Assembly: GCA_023401925.1 (NCBI GenBank)
Contig: JAEXDA010000036.1
Span: 1-54,157 of the forward strand
Reading direction: 5' to 3'
Origin: Bacillota bacterium
GTDB lineage: Bacteria > Bacillota > UBA4882 > UBA8346
DNA length: 54,157 bases
Shown: positions 34,921 to 44,499 of the stretch, piece by piece
Layout of the letters: the number at the start of each line of letters is the position of its first letter
Numbering within the stretch: the first letter of the stretch is position 1
The notes under the pieces: generated by a model
Told to the model about the DNA's origin: nothing
Databases searched by the model: none
The model's input: the letters and a program-made list of their open reading frames with translations, nothing else
Position numbers and translations under genes: made by a program

Positions 34921-36216
34921 TTAGAAATGGCACATCAACTGCAATCCAAATTTTCTTTGATAATTAACTACTTCCAAATTGGCAGAGCGGTTTAAATATA
35001 TCCCAATCGTTGCCTCATTAGGACTATCGTCGAGTCCCAATTTCATGTCGAGATAATCACCGCGTTCGAAACGATAATGCAACCAAACCTGACGGTAAGG
35101 ATGTTCGAATTCATATTCAAAACCACCGGTAAGATTGTCGTCAATCGGGAAAGCGCAACCCGCTTTCCATACTCCGCTTGGATTATCCCCCCAGAAATAT
35201 TTGGAGTAAACTTCCAGATCTCCCATCCGATAGCCTAAATAGGCTTGGATATTTCCAAACGTATCGTCATCGCTGAAAAAATAGCGGCCTTCCACTCTGG
35301 TTTGGATATACTTGGATGTTACATGCAAAACCACCTTAGTTTCCACGCCCGGCTCAACTGATAATTGAGTCATGAACCCTAATTTCCGCAATTCTGAAAA
35401 ATTATTCAGAGTTTCCGTCAAATATTTCTCAAGTCTCGACCGATAATGAACTAAGAACTCTACCGGAATCCCTTTAAGCAAATCCGACTTATCCTGATAA
35501 TGTTTTGCCGCAGCGTTTACGAGGAATACCGGTATATTGGTTGTCGCATAATCAACCGTTACATTGGATACAACCGTCCCTTGCGGGATTAATGTCAAAT
35601 CAAACTCGGTTGTAGTTCCCGGCCGGATTGAAAAACTACTGCTAAAGCCGGGAAGCTCCCGTTCTATCAAATAATTGGCCACCGTGTTAAAAATCCCGGA
35701 AGACCAAGAAATTGAAGAAACCGGAAGCCCCACAAATATCTGATTCAATTCCTTTTCAACTTTCGATGCAACCTCACCGATTAATTGACTGAGTTCCGGG
35801 TTAAGGCCGGGAGTTTTTAGATTGAGCCGTAAATCACTGATCAAAGGAGGAATCGGCGTGATATGCATCACGATTTTCGTATGCTCTCCCAAAAACAAAT
35901 CAACCGATTCCAGACTAAAGCCGACTAGAACTTTGGAAAAAACATTATAAATCGCTTTTTGAACCGTCGCCTTATTTTTTGTCAGTAAAGTGACCGGTTG
36001 GTCCAATAAAATTTTTTCGCCGACTTTGGCAATGGTAAATTCAATCCGTTCTTGTAATCCTTCATAAATTTTACCGTCAATATCCAGTTGGACTTCGACA
36101 AAATCGACTTTCTTATCCCCCGGTCCGTCGGAAGCCGCATAAATATTCTCCAACCGTTGACTGCTTAAAAGCAGCAGCACCACCATTGCAAAAAGAAGTA
36201 GCTTAGGCTTTAGCAA
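34921..36216 (-). CDS. Outer-membrane beta-barrel protein next to bamA
   Basis: 431 residues. Signal (LLLFAMVVLLLLSSQ), a periplasmic region of about 280 residues with BamA/FhaC-like alternating patterns (EVQLDIDGKIYEGLQERIEF, VVLHVTSKYIQTRVEGRYFF) and a C-terminal set of amphipathic strands (YLGYRMGDLEVYSKYFW, VWLHYRFERGDYLDMKLGL, ATIGIYLNRSANLEVVNYQ) ending in Phe, as outer-membrane barrels do. I cannot name the family. TTG start after GGGGTGA. Co-directional with bamA, 13 bp apart. Confidence 0.75.
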   Translation of the reverse strand: MLKPKLLLFAMVVLLLLSSQRLENIYAASDGPGDKKVDFVEVQLDIDGKIYEGLQERIEFTIAKVGEKILLDQPVTLLTKNKATVQKAIYNVFSKVLVGFSLESVDLFLGEHTKIVMHITPIPPLISDLRLNLKTPGLNPELSQLIGEVASKVEKELNQIFVGLPVSSISWSSGIFNTVANYLIERELPGFSSSFSIRPGTTTEFDLTLIPQGTVVSNVTVDYATTNIPVFLVNAAAKHYQDKSDLLKGIPVEFLVHYRSRLEKYLTETLNNFSELRKLGFMTQLSVEPGVETKVVLHVTSKYIQTRVEGRYFFSDDDTFGNIQAYLGYRMGDLEVYSKYFWGDNPSGVWKAGCAFPIDDNLTGGFEYEFEHPYRQVWLHYRFERGDYLDMKLGLDDSPNEATIGIYLNRSANLEVVNYQRKFGLQLMCHF

Positions 36217-36229
36217 CGTATCACCCCGT

Positions 36230-38083
36230 TTAGAATAATTCTCCTAAGCTAAATATGAATTTTCTATCACCATCAATATTCCATGCTTGATCAAGCCTAA
36301 TCAAGCCCAGCATCGGAACGCTAATCCGGAGGCCAACGCCATAATCGGACTTTACATTACCGGTATCATTATTATTCATCCAACCGGCATCATAAAAGGC
36401 AACCAATTCCAAGCTTTTATTATTCGGTACCCGGTAACGCAGTTCGGTATTGGATAACAAATAAGAATTACCCACCAGGCCTTTGGTCGTATCATCGCTA
36501 TAACGTCGGTCGCTATAACCGCGCAAGCGGTACATTCCACCCAAATATAAGGCGTTATAATCCGGATAGTCTCCCGAAATCGTGGTACTCTGTAAGCGAG
36601 TGCCGAAAACCAGGTTATCCGTAATCGGCGCAAACCAACGGCCGTCCAGATTTAATTTATTGTAATCATAGGCGCCGCCCAAATACTGCGTGGAGGTTGT
36701 ATTATCCACCGATAAGCGGTATCCGCCTTTCACAAAATTACTGTCGGCATACAACAACTTGTTCTGAACCAGGCTCAGCCTGATCGAGTTGTCCCAAAAA
36801 TCGGTATTATGAGGCAAGTTCAGGGTGTTGCTCACTGTTTCATCGCTGGAACTGGTATCTTTATCCCACCAGCCTTTAAGCTTATTCTTTTCAAAATTTA
36901 ATTGAACCTGACCATTTAGATTTTTCGCAAGTTGCTGGCCCAATGATATTCCAAAACCAGTTCGAACCAACTCTTCGTCATAATAATTTTTTGAATTATA
37001 TTTAATATCATTGCCATCACTATCAGTGCCAATCACATCACCCGTCTTGAAACCCCAATTATTCATCGTCGAAGTGATGGTGCTATCGGAATTCCAAACC
37101 GAAAGTCCAAACGAAGTATGCTTGTCCGTCAGCCAGGGTTCATTGAAAGAAAACTCCACTTGCCGGTTTTCAGTGTCACTGAGGCTGTAATCCAAATTCA
37201 AAGCCAAACTTTGGCCCGTTCCCATCAGATTGGATTCGCCGTATCCCAATAGTCCTCCCCAAGTCTGGGTGGTTTCGGAATAAGAAACGCCGAAGGAAAA
37301 ATTGCCCGTTTGAGCCTCTTTCAATTGCAACGTCAAATCCAAGGAGTCGGGGATTTCGCTCATTTCCAGCTGAGGTTCGACACCGTCAAAAATCCGCAAC
37401 CGCATGATCCGGGCCAGATTATCCTGTAGGACATCCCGTCTAATCACATCGCCGGTTTTAATCAAAAGTTCGCGGGTTACAACTCGCTCCTGGGTTTTCG
37501 CCAGTCCCGATATTTTGATCTTACCATATTTCAATTCAACCAGTTCAACCTGGACAATTCCATCCGCAGTTATGCCTAAATTCCGGGAGTTTTTGGGTTG
37601 AATCCACAAGCCCTTCTTTTCCTGACAAAATTTAATGGCCTTTCCGAGGTCGGCTCGAAAGGTTGCCGTATTAAATACGTCTCCCGCCTTTTGAGAGAAA
37701 AAAGATTTTAATTCTTCAGGCTTGACATTGGCAAGCCCGCTAATTTGCACTTCTTTAAAAATGGGGTTTTCAAAAACTTCAAAAATAACTTTAACCCCGT
37801 TTAACATATTTTCCGTTTTGACCTGAACATCCGCAAAATAGCCCAGGTCCATGATTGCCTGAGCGTCATTTTGGGCCGATTTAGCATCAAAAGGAGCCCC
37901 CATTCTGGTATTGGTGATAACTCCCAAGACTTTTTCAGCAGGAATATGCGCATTACCTTGAAGCTCAAAGGTTATTACGATTGGAGTGGATTCCGCCCGG
38001 GCCGGTATCGCCAAAGCCACTCCCAGGCATAAAAGAATCAGTGTCATTCCCGCAAAAATGCGGTTGCGGCCTGAAAATTTCAA
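36230..38083 (-). CDS. bamA: Outer membrane assembly factor BamA
   Basis: 617 residues. A signal peptide is followed by about three POTRA domains (residues about 34-110, 108-185 and 187-258; for example ITFELQGNAHIPAEKVLGVI and KISGLAKTQERVVTRELLI) and a C-terminal Omp85 barrel of about 350 residues with the LRGY loop motif (MYRLRGYSDRRY) and final Phe. Fewer POTRAs than the five of E. coli, as in diderm Firmicutes. BamA inserts barrel proteins into the outer membrane. TTG start after AAAGGGGG. Confidence 0.95.
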   Translation of the reverse strand: MKFSGRNRIFAGMTLILLCLGVALAIPARAESTPIVITFELQGNAHIPAEKVLGVITNTRMGAPFDAKSAQNDAQAIMDLGYFADVQVKTENMLNGVKVIFEVFENPIFKEVQISGLANVKPEELKSFFSQKAGDVFNTATFRADLGKAIKFCQEKKGLWIQPKNSRNLGITADGIVQVELVELKYGKIKISGLAKTQERVVTRELLIKTGDVIRRDVLQDNLARIMRLRIFDGVEPQLEMSEIPDSLDLTLQLKEAQTGNFSFGVSYSETTQTWGGLLGYGESNLMGTGQSLALNLDYSLSDTENRQVEFSFNEPWLTDKHTSFGLSVWNSDSTITSTMNNWGFKTGDVIGTDSDGNDIKYNSKNYYDEELVRTGFGISLGQQLAKNLNGQVQLNFEKNKLKGWWDKDTSSSDETVSNTLNLPHNTDFWDNSIRLSLVQNKLLYADSNFVKGGYRLSVDNTTSTQYLGGAYDYNKLNLDGRWFAPITDNLVFGTRLQSTTISGDYPDYNALYLGGMYRLRGYSDRRYSDDTTKGLVGNSYLLSNTELRYRVPNNKSLELVAFYDAGWMNNNDTGNVKSDYGVGLRISVPMLGLIRLDQAWNIDGDRKFIFSLGELF

Positions 38084-38109
38084 AAAATAGCCCCCTTTGG
38101 ATGCTTGTT

Positions 38110-38778
38110 TTATTTACCAATCCGTAAGCTATGTGAAGCTTCCTTCGTTAAGGCGTCTTCATCGATGGAAAGTCTCGAAACTGCTTTGAATGCCGGCCTT
38201 GAATCAACAACACTTGTTTTCGCCCGCTCAGGCATGGAATCCGCATAACGGACCTGCTTATTATTGGGCTTTGTGTCGACTGCGGGTTGAGCAACCGATG
38301 GATTACTCGCCGTGAGGTCAGTTTGGGTAACAACATCATCTTTATCCGTGGTTTTCAATTCAGCCAACGCAGGGGACGACGTCTTGTTCACCGTTGCAAT
38401 TTCTTGATTCGGGAGAGTTGCCCCGGACTTCATTTCCTGAGCCAACGAAACATTCTTTGATTTTAAAGCCGGTGAAAACAGTCCGCTTAGACGAACGCCA
38501 ACCCCCAAAGCGGCCACCAGTACTAAAGAAGCTGCTATAGGGACAATATACTTCCGATTGGAAGGGCGCACCGGTTTCCTATTGTATGGCGTTACAGTTT
38601 TTGAAACGGATTGTTCATGACTTAGTTCCCAAGCATGTTTAACTTCTGCTTGCGCTAAGTTCAGGATAAGCCCGGCCCGTTCCGGGTTGGAATTTTTATA
38701 TTCATCTTTAGCTTTTTCAAGCCAATCTTTGGCATTCTCAATTTTATCAATGAGTTTATCAGCTTTTGTCTTTTCCAT
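38110..38778 (-). CDS. Single-pass membrane protein, possible anti-sigma factor
   Basis: 222 residues. A cytoplasmic, charged, helical N-terminus (KLIDKIENAKDWLEKAKDEY and GLILNLAQAEVKHAWELS) is followed by one membrane segment (about 77-98, IVPIAASLVLVAALGVGV) and a disordered periplasmic tail. No known family domain is apparent. This topology (about 50-70 cytoplasmic residues, one TM, periplasmic tail) is that of many anti-sigma factors, and the gene is next to a sigma factor. Interpretation is inference. GAAAGGTGG precedes the ATG. Confidence 0.7.
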   Translation of the reverse strand: MEKTKADKLIDKIENAKDWLEKAKDEYKNSNPERAGLILNLAQAEVKHAWELSHEQSVSKTVTPYNRKPVRPSNRKYIVPIAASLVLVAALGVGVRLSGLFSPALKSKNVSLAQEMKSGATLPNQEIATVNKTSSPALAELKTTDKDDVVTQTDLTASNPSVAQPAVDTKPNNKQVRYADSMPERAKTSVVDSRPAFKAVSRLSIDEDALTKEASHSLRIGK

Positions 38779-38918
38779 TCAGATTCCCACCTTTCAAAAA
38801 TCTTTCACAGATAATATCGATAGGGTCCCCTGATTTTTGGAATGCGATTTACGATTATTATTGGGCTTTTGCTCAATTTTGCTTTTAATTGCTTGCCTTT
38901 AGGCTCTTATCATACTTC

Positions 38919-39566
38919 TCATAAGCCATTTGCTTTCATTTCGGCACGCAATTTGGACAACATACCCCGTAACCGCTGTAGAGCCTTCTTTTGAAGTTTA
39001 TAAAGGTAGGATAGACTGATATTCAATTCTTTGGCCGTAGCGGCAGGTTCCTTGTCAAAAAGATATAAGTCTTGAATGATTCTTTGTTCTTTTGGATTCA
39101 GACGGGAAATAGCCTGGTTGACTTGCTGATGAATGACCCGGTGAGAGACTTCCTCTTCCACATTCACATGCTCATCAACAATTCGGGAGATGAAAGTTTC
39201 AACCTCTTCTTGATAGAGCGCCAATTCCAAACAGTCTTGATTGGACCGTTGCCTGCGAAGAAAATCGATCATCCGGCCACGAATCCGATACTGGGCAAAG
39301 GTACTGAATTTTACTGCATGTTGCAGATCGAAATTCTCGACCGCTTCAATCAAACCGACCGTTCCCTCCTGGATTAAATCAAAAAACAACTCTTCGCGAT
39401 CGGTAAGCCGGGAGGCGATTTTAAATACCAGAGGCTGATAAGACTCAATAATACGTTGACGTGACTCACGTGAGTTTTCTAATTTAAAACATTTCCATAA
39501 TATTTCTTCTTCCGCTGGTTCAAGCAGATGAACTTTAGATAACTCAGTTAAATATTGGTGAATCAA
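38919..39566 (-). CDS. Alternative sigma-70 family RNA polymerase sigma factor
   Basis: 215 residues. Region 2 lies at about 43-108 (YQPLVFKIASRLTDREELFF, DLIQEGTVGLIEAVENFDLQ and FSTFAQYRIRGRMIDFLRRQ). Region 4 lies at about 155-203 (LNPKEQRIIQDLYLFDKEPA, ISLSYLYKLQKKALQRLRGM). Region 3 is short. It resembles the FliA/SigB/SigF group more than ECF factors. TTG start with AAGGTG 6 nt upstream. It follows tamB and precedes the single-TM gene and bamA, so it may direct envelope gene expression; target promoters are not shown. Confidence 0.9.
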   Translation of the reverse strand: MIHQYLTELSKVHLLEPAEEEILWKCFKLENSRESRQRIIESYQPLVFKIASRLTDREELFFDLIQEGTVGLIEAVENFDLQHAVKFSTFAQYRIRGRMIDFLRRQRSNQDCLELALYQEEVETFISRIVDEHVNVEEEVSHRVIHQQVNQAISRLNPKEQRIIQDLYLFDKEPAATAKELNISLSYLYKLQKKALQRLRGMLSKLRAEMKANGL

Positions 39567-39789
39567 CCAGTCACCTTCCCGAAAATCAATGCATCAAAAT
39601 AAAACAAATGGAACGAACCGTCATCACGTTGGAATTTCTTTTTGTAAAGCCGATTTCAAAGATGAAAACTTCTCGTTTTTTATCCGTTATCCTTCTTGAG
39701 CGGATAAAGTTTTTCCGGAATATTTGGAGATTGTTACAAATTTTTTTGATTTTTTCCAAAATTCAAGACTTGCCGCTTGACAGTAAACC

Positions 39790-42700
39790 CTAAAACCCGA
39801 ATCGATAGGTTAGACGCCATGAAGTTCCGTCCAATACTGAATAATCGGCGCCCAGTGATAACCGGGAATTAATATGGTAATCCAGTCCCCACTGATCCTT
39901 TTGGTTGTACATAAACGAGCGGCTATACGATAAAAATACATCCTTGCCTATATTCCGGCCAACATTGAGACGCAAATCACTTTCTTGATAATTAGGCTGC
40001 AGATACAGGTAATCCAGATCGAAAACATTGCGCACCTGATACAGGAAATCTCCAAAAACCGTATCTGTTACTACACTTAGATTGCCCGCAAGAATATTGT
40101 TAACCTCCGTGGAGTCTTTTTCATCATTAAACTCAGGCCAATTCAACATCGCAAATATTTCCGTTCTTGACATAAAAGGTTCCGCAGAAAGATTAACCGC
40201 AATGTCGCTGCCTACTTGACCCTTGGCGGTCAGAAAAACCTCTGCCCGGGAAGTTCTCAGACTGGCATTTAGATCAATAAAGGGCATATATCCTTGTTCT
40301 TGGGTGAAAGTGGCCTTCGCGCGGTTGATTTTGAAAGTCTGACCATAAAAAGTAACAATCCCTTGTTTGGATGTGGCTCCGCCTTCAATTGTAGGATCCG
40401 ACCATTTACCCCCTATCTGAAGTTTTCCGTTTACGTCGATATCTGCCAAGCCGATTTGACGAAAACGGACATTGTCCCGGGTATTTACTTTAATGGATAA
40501 TGTAGGATCCCAAACAGGAGGCGTCTCCTCTTTTCCGGAACCGGAGGAGGCGATTACAATTCTGCTATTAAACAACGTGATATCCCCGGCGACCTGCGAT
40601 TGGGTTAACCCGCCGGTTACAGTAAGATTTACATTGCTGTAGCCGCTATAATAGCGATTGTTATAAAAAATTTTCGAACCGCTAAACCCCAAATTTAAAT
40701 AGTCAATTTGAAATCCGGTATAAGATACATAGCCGTCCAAACTGAATTTTCCCGACCCGTAATTACCTTTCGCTTTCTTGAACGTCACCCTATGCTCATC
40801 AAAAGAAACCGTTGCTTGAAAACCATCAATAGACCGGGGTAAGTCCTCAATCTTGGCTGATACATTATTGATCTCGACTTCTCCGGCTATTTCCGGTTTT
40901 GTTAGAGAACCACCCCATTGAATTTCCCCATCGAGCGTACCTTGAGAAACCCCCAGGCTCGGAAAAAAAACATTCACGAAGTCAGCAGGAAGATTCTTTA
41001 GATTGACGTCCAATTTTAGCCTTCGGGATGTCGATGGACGTTCATTCCCGTTTGGAAGACGAAAACCGTTTGATAATTCCGCAGGCCAAGGAATATAACC
41101 GTTAGCTGAAAACACGATCCCTTTTCGATTTAACGCGCTTTCATTGACCGATAATCCTTGATTGTCCAAATGCCCTACAGTGGTAAAATCTCCTACCGGA
41201 TGATTATTTACCGTCAAATTACCAACCGACAAACGATATTCTCCTGACAAGACCGAAGGCGACCAATTCACCAACACATACGCATTCACTACCCCATTGA
41301 CTTGATATGCCGAGTCAATCAAAGGATTAATGACTTGAAAAGAAAAATCTTGCAAATATACGTTCATTCTGGACAATTTGCCTGGTCTCCAAACGCCGTC
41401 GGCAGAGAGAACCCCGCTCCCTTGATTCAATTGCAGGTTATCAATGGTCAATTGACGGTTTTTGTAGGAAAATGTAAATTCTCCGGAGACCGGTAAGGAA
41501 TTGATGGCTCCCTGCATGATAAAACCGTCAACGTCAACCTGGGGATTATCAAAAGAACCCCTCAATTTTGCGGTACCGAATAATAATCCGTCTGTTTGAA
41601 AGCCTTTAGGCAGTGCCGCTAAATTATTCAACAACTCCCTGAGATGCAATGCCGTTACCTTTAAATTCAAATTCATCGATGCCGCTTCGGCAAGAGAAAT
41701 ATCTCCTTCCAATAGCACTTGACTTTGACCCTGATTAAGCCGGACCGATTGAATTTGAAGCGTTTGCGACTGCCAGGCAATTTGGGCTTCCATCGACTGA
41801 AAATTCATCGTTCCATAGCCCAATTGTTGGCCCGAACACTGAGTGGTCAATACCGGGCTTATAAGGCTACCCGTTAATTTCCCATGAAGATTTATCCTTC
41901 CGCGGAAACTCTTATCGCCGTATGTCAGTTGCAAGGCTTCCAAAGACAGATTTGAGCCTTGAATGTCCAAGTCAATCCGTTGAGGATTCACCATCCCGGT
42001 CAGTTCAATCGAAGTGTTTTGTTTGGTTAATTCAAATTTCTTAATTGAAAATTTCGAAAGGTTCCCCGAAAATTGCAGTAACCCTTTTTCCATTTGAACA
42101 GGTCCGAAAGTCGGTCCGGTGAGGGAAACTTCCCCGCTGATATCCGGATTGTTCCATTTGCCATTCACCGCGCAATCAATTTTAGCGGTTCCGGACGGTT
42201 TAAATTGGGCAGTCGCCGGCAACCATTCGGATAAGGCATTCAGTTGGAAATTATCGCTCGTAAGTTGCAACGCCAGTTGCGGCTCATCCGGGAATGCAAC
42301 TCTTCCGGTAATCCTACAATCGCCAACCTCGGTTGAAACGAAAGCTTCGTTAATATTCAGTCCTGAATGGCTATAATCCAAAGAGCCGCTAACAGCGCCA
42401 ATTTTCCGGCCGGACCAACTCACATCGGAAAAAATACCTTCAATTTTTCCGGTCAGATCTTGCAGCGGACCCAAGAATGAAAAATTGCCATTGAATATTC
42501 CTCCCAAAGGGTAGGTTTTATTATCGGGTAGGATTTGATGAATATTGATGTTTTCAGCGCTTAAGTTAGCTTTTATTTCAGAAGCATTCCATAATAAATG
42601 CCCATATATCATTCCCTGATCTATTTTAGCTTGAATGGAATCAATGCTCAGATTTCCATTCATCCAACTAAATACCCCACTGGCTTCTTCCATTTCCGCA

Positions 42701-44463
42701 TCATGATAAACCAGGTTTTTCCCCCTGAAAATACCAAAAACACTACCGGGTAAAAAAGGCGTCCCCTTATCCCAACTTCCTTTAAAGATTAATTCACTCG
42801 ATAATTTTCCTCCGATATTCCACTCCGAACCAAAATGTGTTTGATGAATGGAAAGATCCATAGCCCGGCCGGAAATTCGCCAATCAATGCCTTTCTTTTT
42901 AAACCGGATATCCCCTTTGGCATGCAAACTTCCATCCCCAAGATTACCTTCGGCATTGAGAATTTTCAGAACACTGGTATGATTATCCCATGCTAATTTC
43001 AAACTTAAATCTTCCAGTTGGATATTCTGACAAGAAATTCTCCGGGATGAAATTTCTCCGGAAACTTTGGGATCAGTCGGTTTTCCCGTAATGGTTCCTT
43101 CCACATCCACCTGTCCCTCTATTTTCACGCCTCGCTCTTTTAAAATGGCGAATAGATCGGACTGAATTTTCAAATCGGAACCATAAATCCTTAGATTTAA
43201 CTGCGGGTTGAATATATTATCAATTCCACCGCTGACTCCGATCAAAGAATCGTCCCAATTCCCTTCCAGTCTTTGAATCCTAAGATTGTTGTCCCGAATG
43301 GTAATCCTCGCTCCGATTTGGCCGAGCAATCTTTCCCGGTCCCATAACAATTCCCCTTTATCAATAAATATTTCTCCATCAATACTCGGTTTATCAACAG
43401 TTCCGGCAATTGCCAGCCGTGCTTCTCCTTCACCCCGCAACGCCGCTTTTTGACTGAGGGGTAATAAACGTGCCCATTCCGCAAGGCGAATCCCCTCTGC
43501 GCTCAGCATCCCTTTAATCGCGCCTGTCTTGTTGTTAAATAGGCCGGATACTCGAATCACAGTCTGATTATGGATGAGCTCAGCTTTTTTAATTTCACAC
43601 TCTAGGGGTGTAAACCCAGCACGAAGGTTTTTTATGACGAATGAATCCCGAAGCTTAGGAACCCTAAATTCCATGCCCGATAACGATAAAACGCCTTTGT
43701 TCAGCCAGACCCCGTCTTTATTCCAAGCAAATTGAAGCTTGGTACTGGCAAATCCCGAACGAATCCGGTACTGTCTTGCCTTGGAAATAAAAGGCGCCAA
43801 GCTATCGACTGCAACATGAGCGGCCGTAAATTCACCGGTCCCCCCCAATTTATCCAGCCGGCATCTCCCCCGGCTGCTCCATTCCATTCCTTTGTTAAGA
43901 TTAGCGTTTCCTTTCACATTCCACGTAAGAAGGGAATATTTACTGATGTCGAATTTTCCTGACACATTATGAAGTGTACACAGGCCATATTGGTAGTCCT
44001 GAAATTTTAGTGTCCCTTGATTAATCTTCAATAAAAATTGCATTTCCATTTTACCGGGGGGCAAATATTGTGAAAAATTTATCGTTCCATCCTCAAAACG
44101 TTTCACTTCAATCTTTGGTTTAAAAAGGCTTATCTCTCGCAAAGCGCGTCTTGGGTGTTCCATATTGGCCGGAAGAGCAAGGAGATTAAATCGAAAAGTT
44201 AATTTTTCACATTGAAAAGGAATGGAACCATCCTGAACATCCTGGAAAACCACGCCAGTTGCAGAAATACCATCGATTCCATCCCAACGGACCTTTTTGA
44301 TAATGATTTTAACTCCGATAAAATCACTTTGCAGCTCTGCTCTCACTCTGGATGCAATCCAACGGTCCTGCACAAAAAATCCGGCGGTCGCATAAAACAA
44401 AAAGCCCAAAATCATCATCAGGGCTGTTAACAAAATAATTTTATTGCGAACCGTTTTAACCAC
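39790..44463 (-). CDS. tamB: Translocation and assembly module protein TamB
   Basis: 1557 residues. An N-terminal membrane anchor (IILLTALMMILGFLFYATAG) is followed by over 1200 residues of AsmA-like beta-groove repeats (many short strand pairs such as LNLRIYGSDLKIQSDLF, GKLTGSLISPVLTTQCSG). The C-terminal DUF490 domain ends with LDYLYLQPNYQESDLRLNVG and WRLTYRFGF. TamB spans the periplasm and assists outer-membrane assembly or lipid transport. GTG start after GGGGGA. No tamA is visible; in diderm Firmicutes BamA may serve as partner, which is inference. Confidence 0.93.
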   Translation of the reverse strand: MVKTVRNKIILLTALMMILGFLFYATAGFFVQDRWIASRVRAELQSDFIGVKIIIKKVRWDGIDGISATGVVFQDVQDGSIPFQCEKLTFRFNLLALPANMEHPRRALREISLFKPKIEVKRFEDGTINFSQYLPPGKMEMQFLLKINQGTLKFQDYQYGLCTLHNVSGKFDISKYSLLTWNVKGNANLNKGMEWSSRGRCRLDKLGGTGEFTAAHVAVDSLAPFISKARQYRIRSGFASTKLQFAWNKDGVWLNKGVLSLSGMEFRVPKLRDSFVIKNLRAGFTPLECEIKKAELIHNQTVIRVSGLFNNKTGAIKGMLSAEGIRLAEWARLLPLSQKAALRGEGEARLAIAGTVDKPSIDGEIFIDKGELLWDRERLLGQIGARITIRDNNLRIQRLEGNWDDSLIGVSGGIDNIFNPQLNLRIYGSDLKIQSDLFAILKERGVKIEGQVDVEGTITGKPTDPKVSGEISSRRISCQNIQLEDLSLKLAWDNHTSVLKILNAEGNLGDGSLHAKGDIRFKKKGIDWRISGRAMDLSIHQTHFGSEWNIGGKLSSELIFKGSWDKGTPFLPGSVFGIFRGKNLVYHDAEMEEASGVFSWMNGNLSIDSIQAKIDQGMIYGHLLWNASEIKANLSAENINIHQILPDNKTYPLGGIFNGNFSFLGPLQDLTGKIEGIFSDVSWSGRKIGAVSGSLDYSHSGLNINEAFVSTEVGDCRITGRVAFPDEPQLALQLTSDNFQLNALSEWLPATAQFKPSGTAKIDCAVNGKWNNPDISGEVSLTGPTFGPVQMEKGLLQFSGNLSKFSIKKFELTKQNTSIELTGMVNPQRIDLDIQGSNLSLEALQLTYGDKSFRGRINLHGKLTGSLISPVLTTQCSGQQLGYGTMNFQSMEAQIAWQSQTLQIQSVRLNQGQSQVLLEGDISLAEAASMNLNLKVTALHLRELLNNLAALPKGFQTDGLLFGTAKLRGSFDNPQVDVDGFIMQGAINSLPVSGEFTFSYKNRQLTIDNLQLNQGSGVLSADGVWRPGKLSRMNVYLQDFSFQVINPLIDSAYQVNGVVNAYVLVNWSPSVLSGEYRLSVGNLTVNNHPVGDFTTVGHLDNQGLSVNESALNRKGIVFSANGYIPWPAELSNGFRLPNGNERPSTSRRLKLDVNLKNLPADFVNVFFPSLGVSQGTLDGEIQWGGSLTKPEIAGEVEINNVSAKIEDLPRSIDGFQATVSFDEHRVTFKKAKGNYGSGKFSLDGYVSYTGFQIDYLNLGFSGSKIFYNNRYYSGYSNVNLTVTGGLTQSQVAGDITLFNSRIVIASSGSGKEETPPVWDPTLSIKVNTRDNVRFRQIGLADIDVNGKLQIGGKWSDPTIEGGATSKQGIVTFYGQTFKINRAKATFTQEQGYMPFIDLNASLRTSRAEVFLTAKGQVGSDIAVNLSAEPFMSRTEIFAMLNWPEFNDEKDSTEVNNILAGNLSVVTDTVFGDFLYQVRNVFDLDYLYLQPNYQESDLRLNVGRNIGKDVFLSYSRSFMYNQKDQWGLDYHINSRLSLGADYSVLDGTSWRLTYRFGF

Positions 44464-44499
44464 TTTTTAAAATCCCCCTGGGCAAGCCTTCACATTTGT

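Noticed and set aside
39660..39720. Stem TTATCCG/CGGATAA upstream of the sigma gene as a terminator
   Set aside because: A 14-nt loop and no T-run on the minus strand; could be an operator but support is thin.
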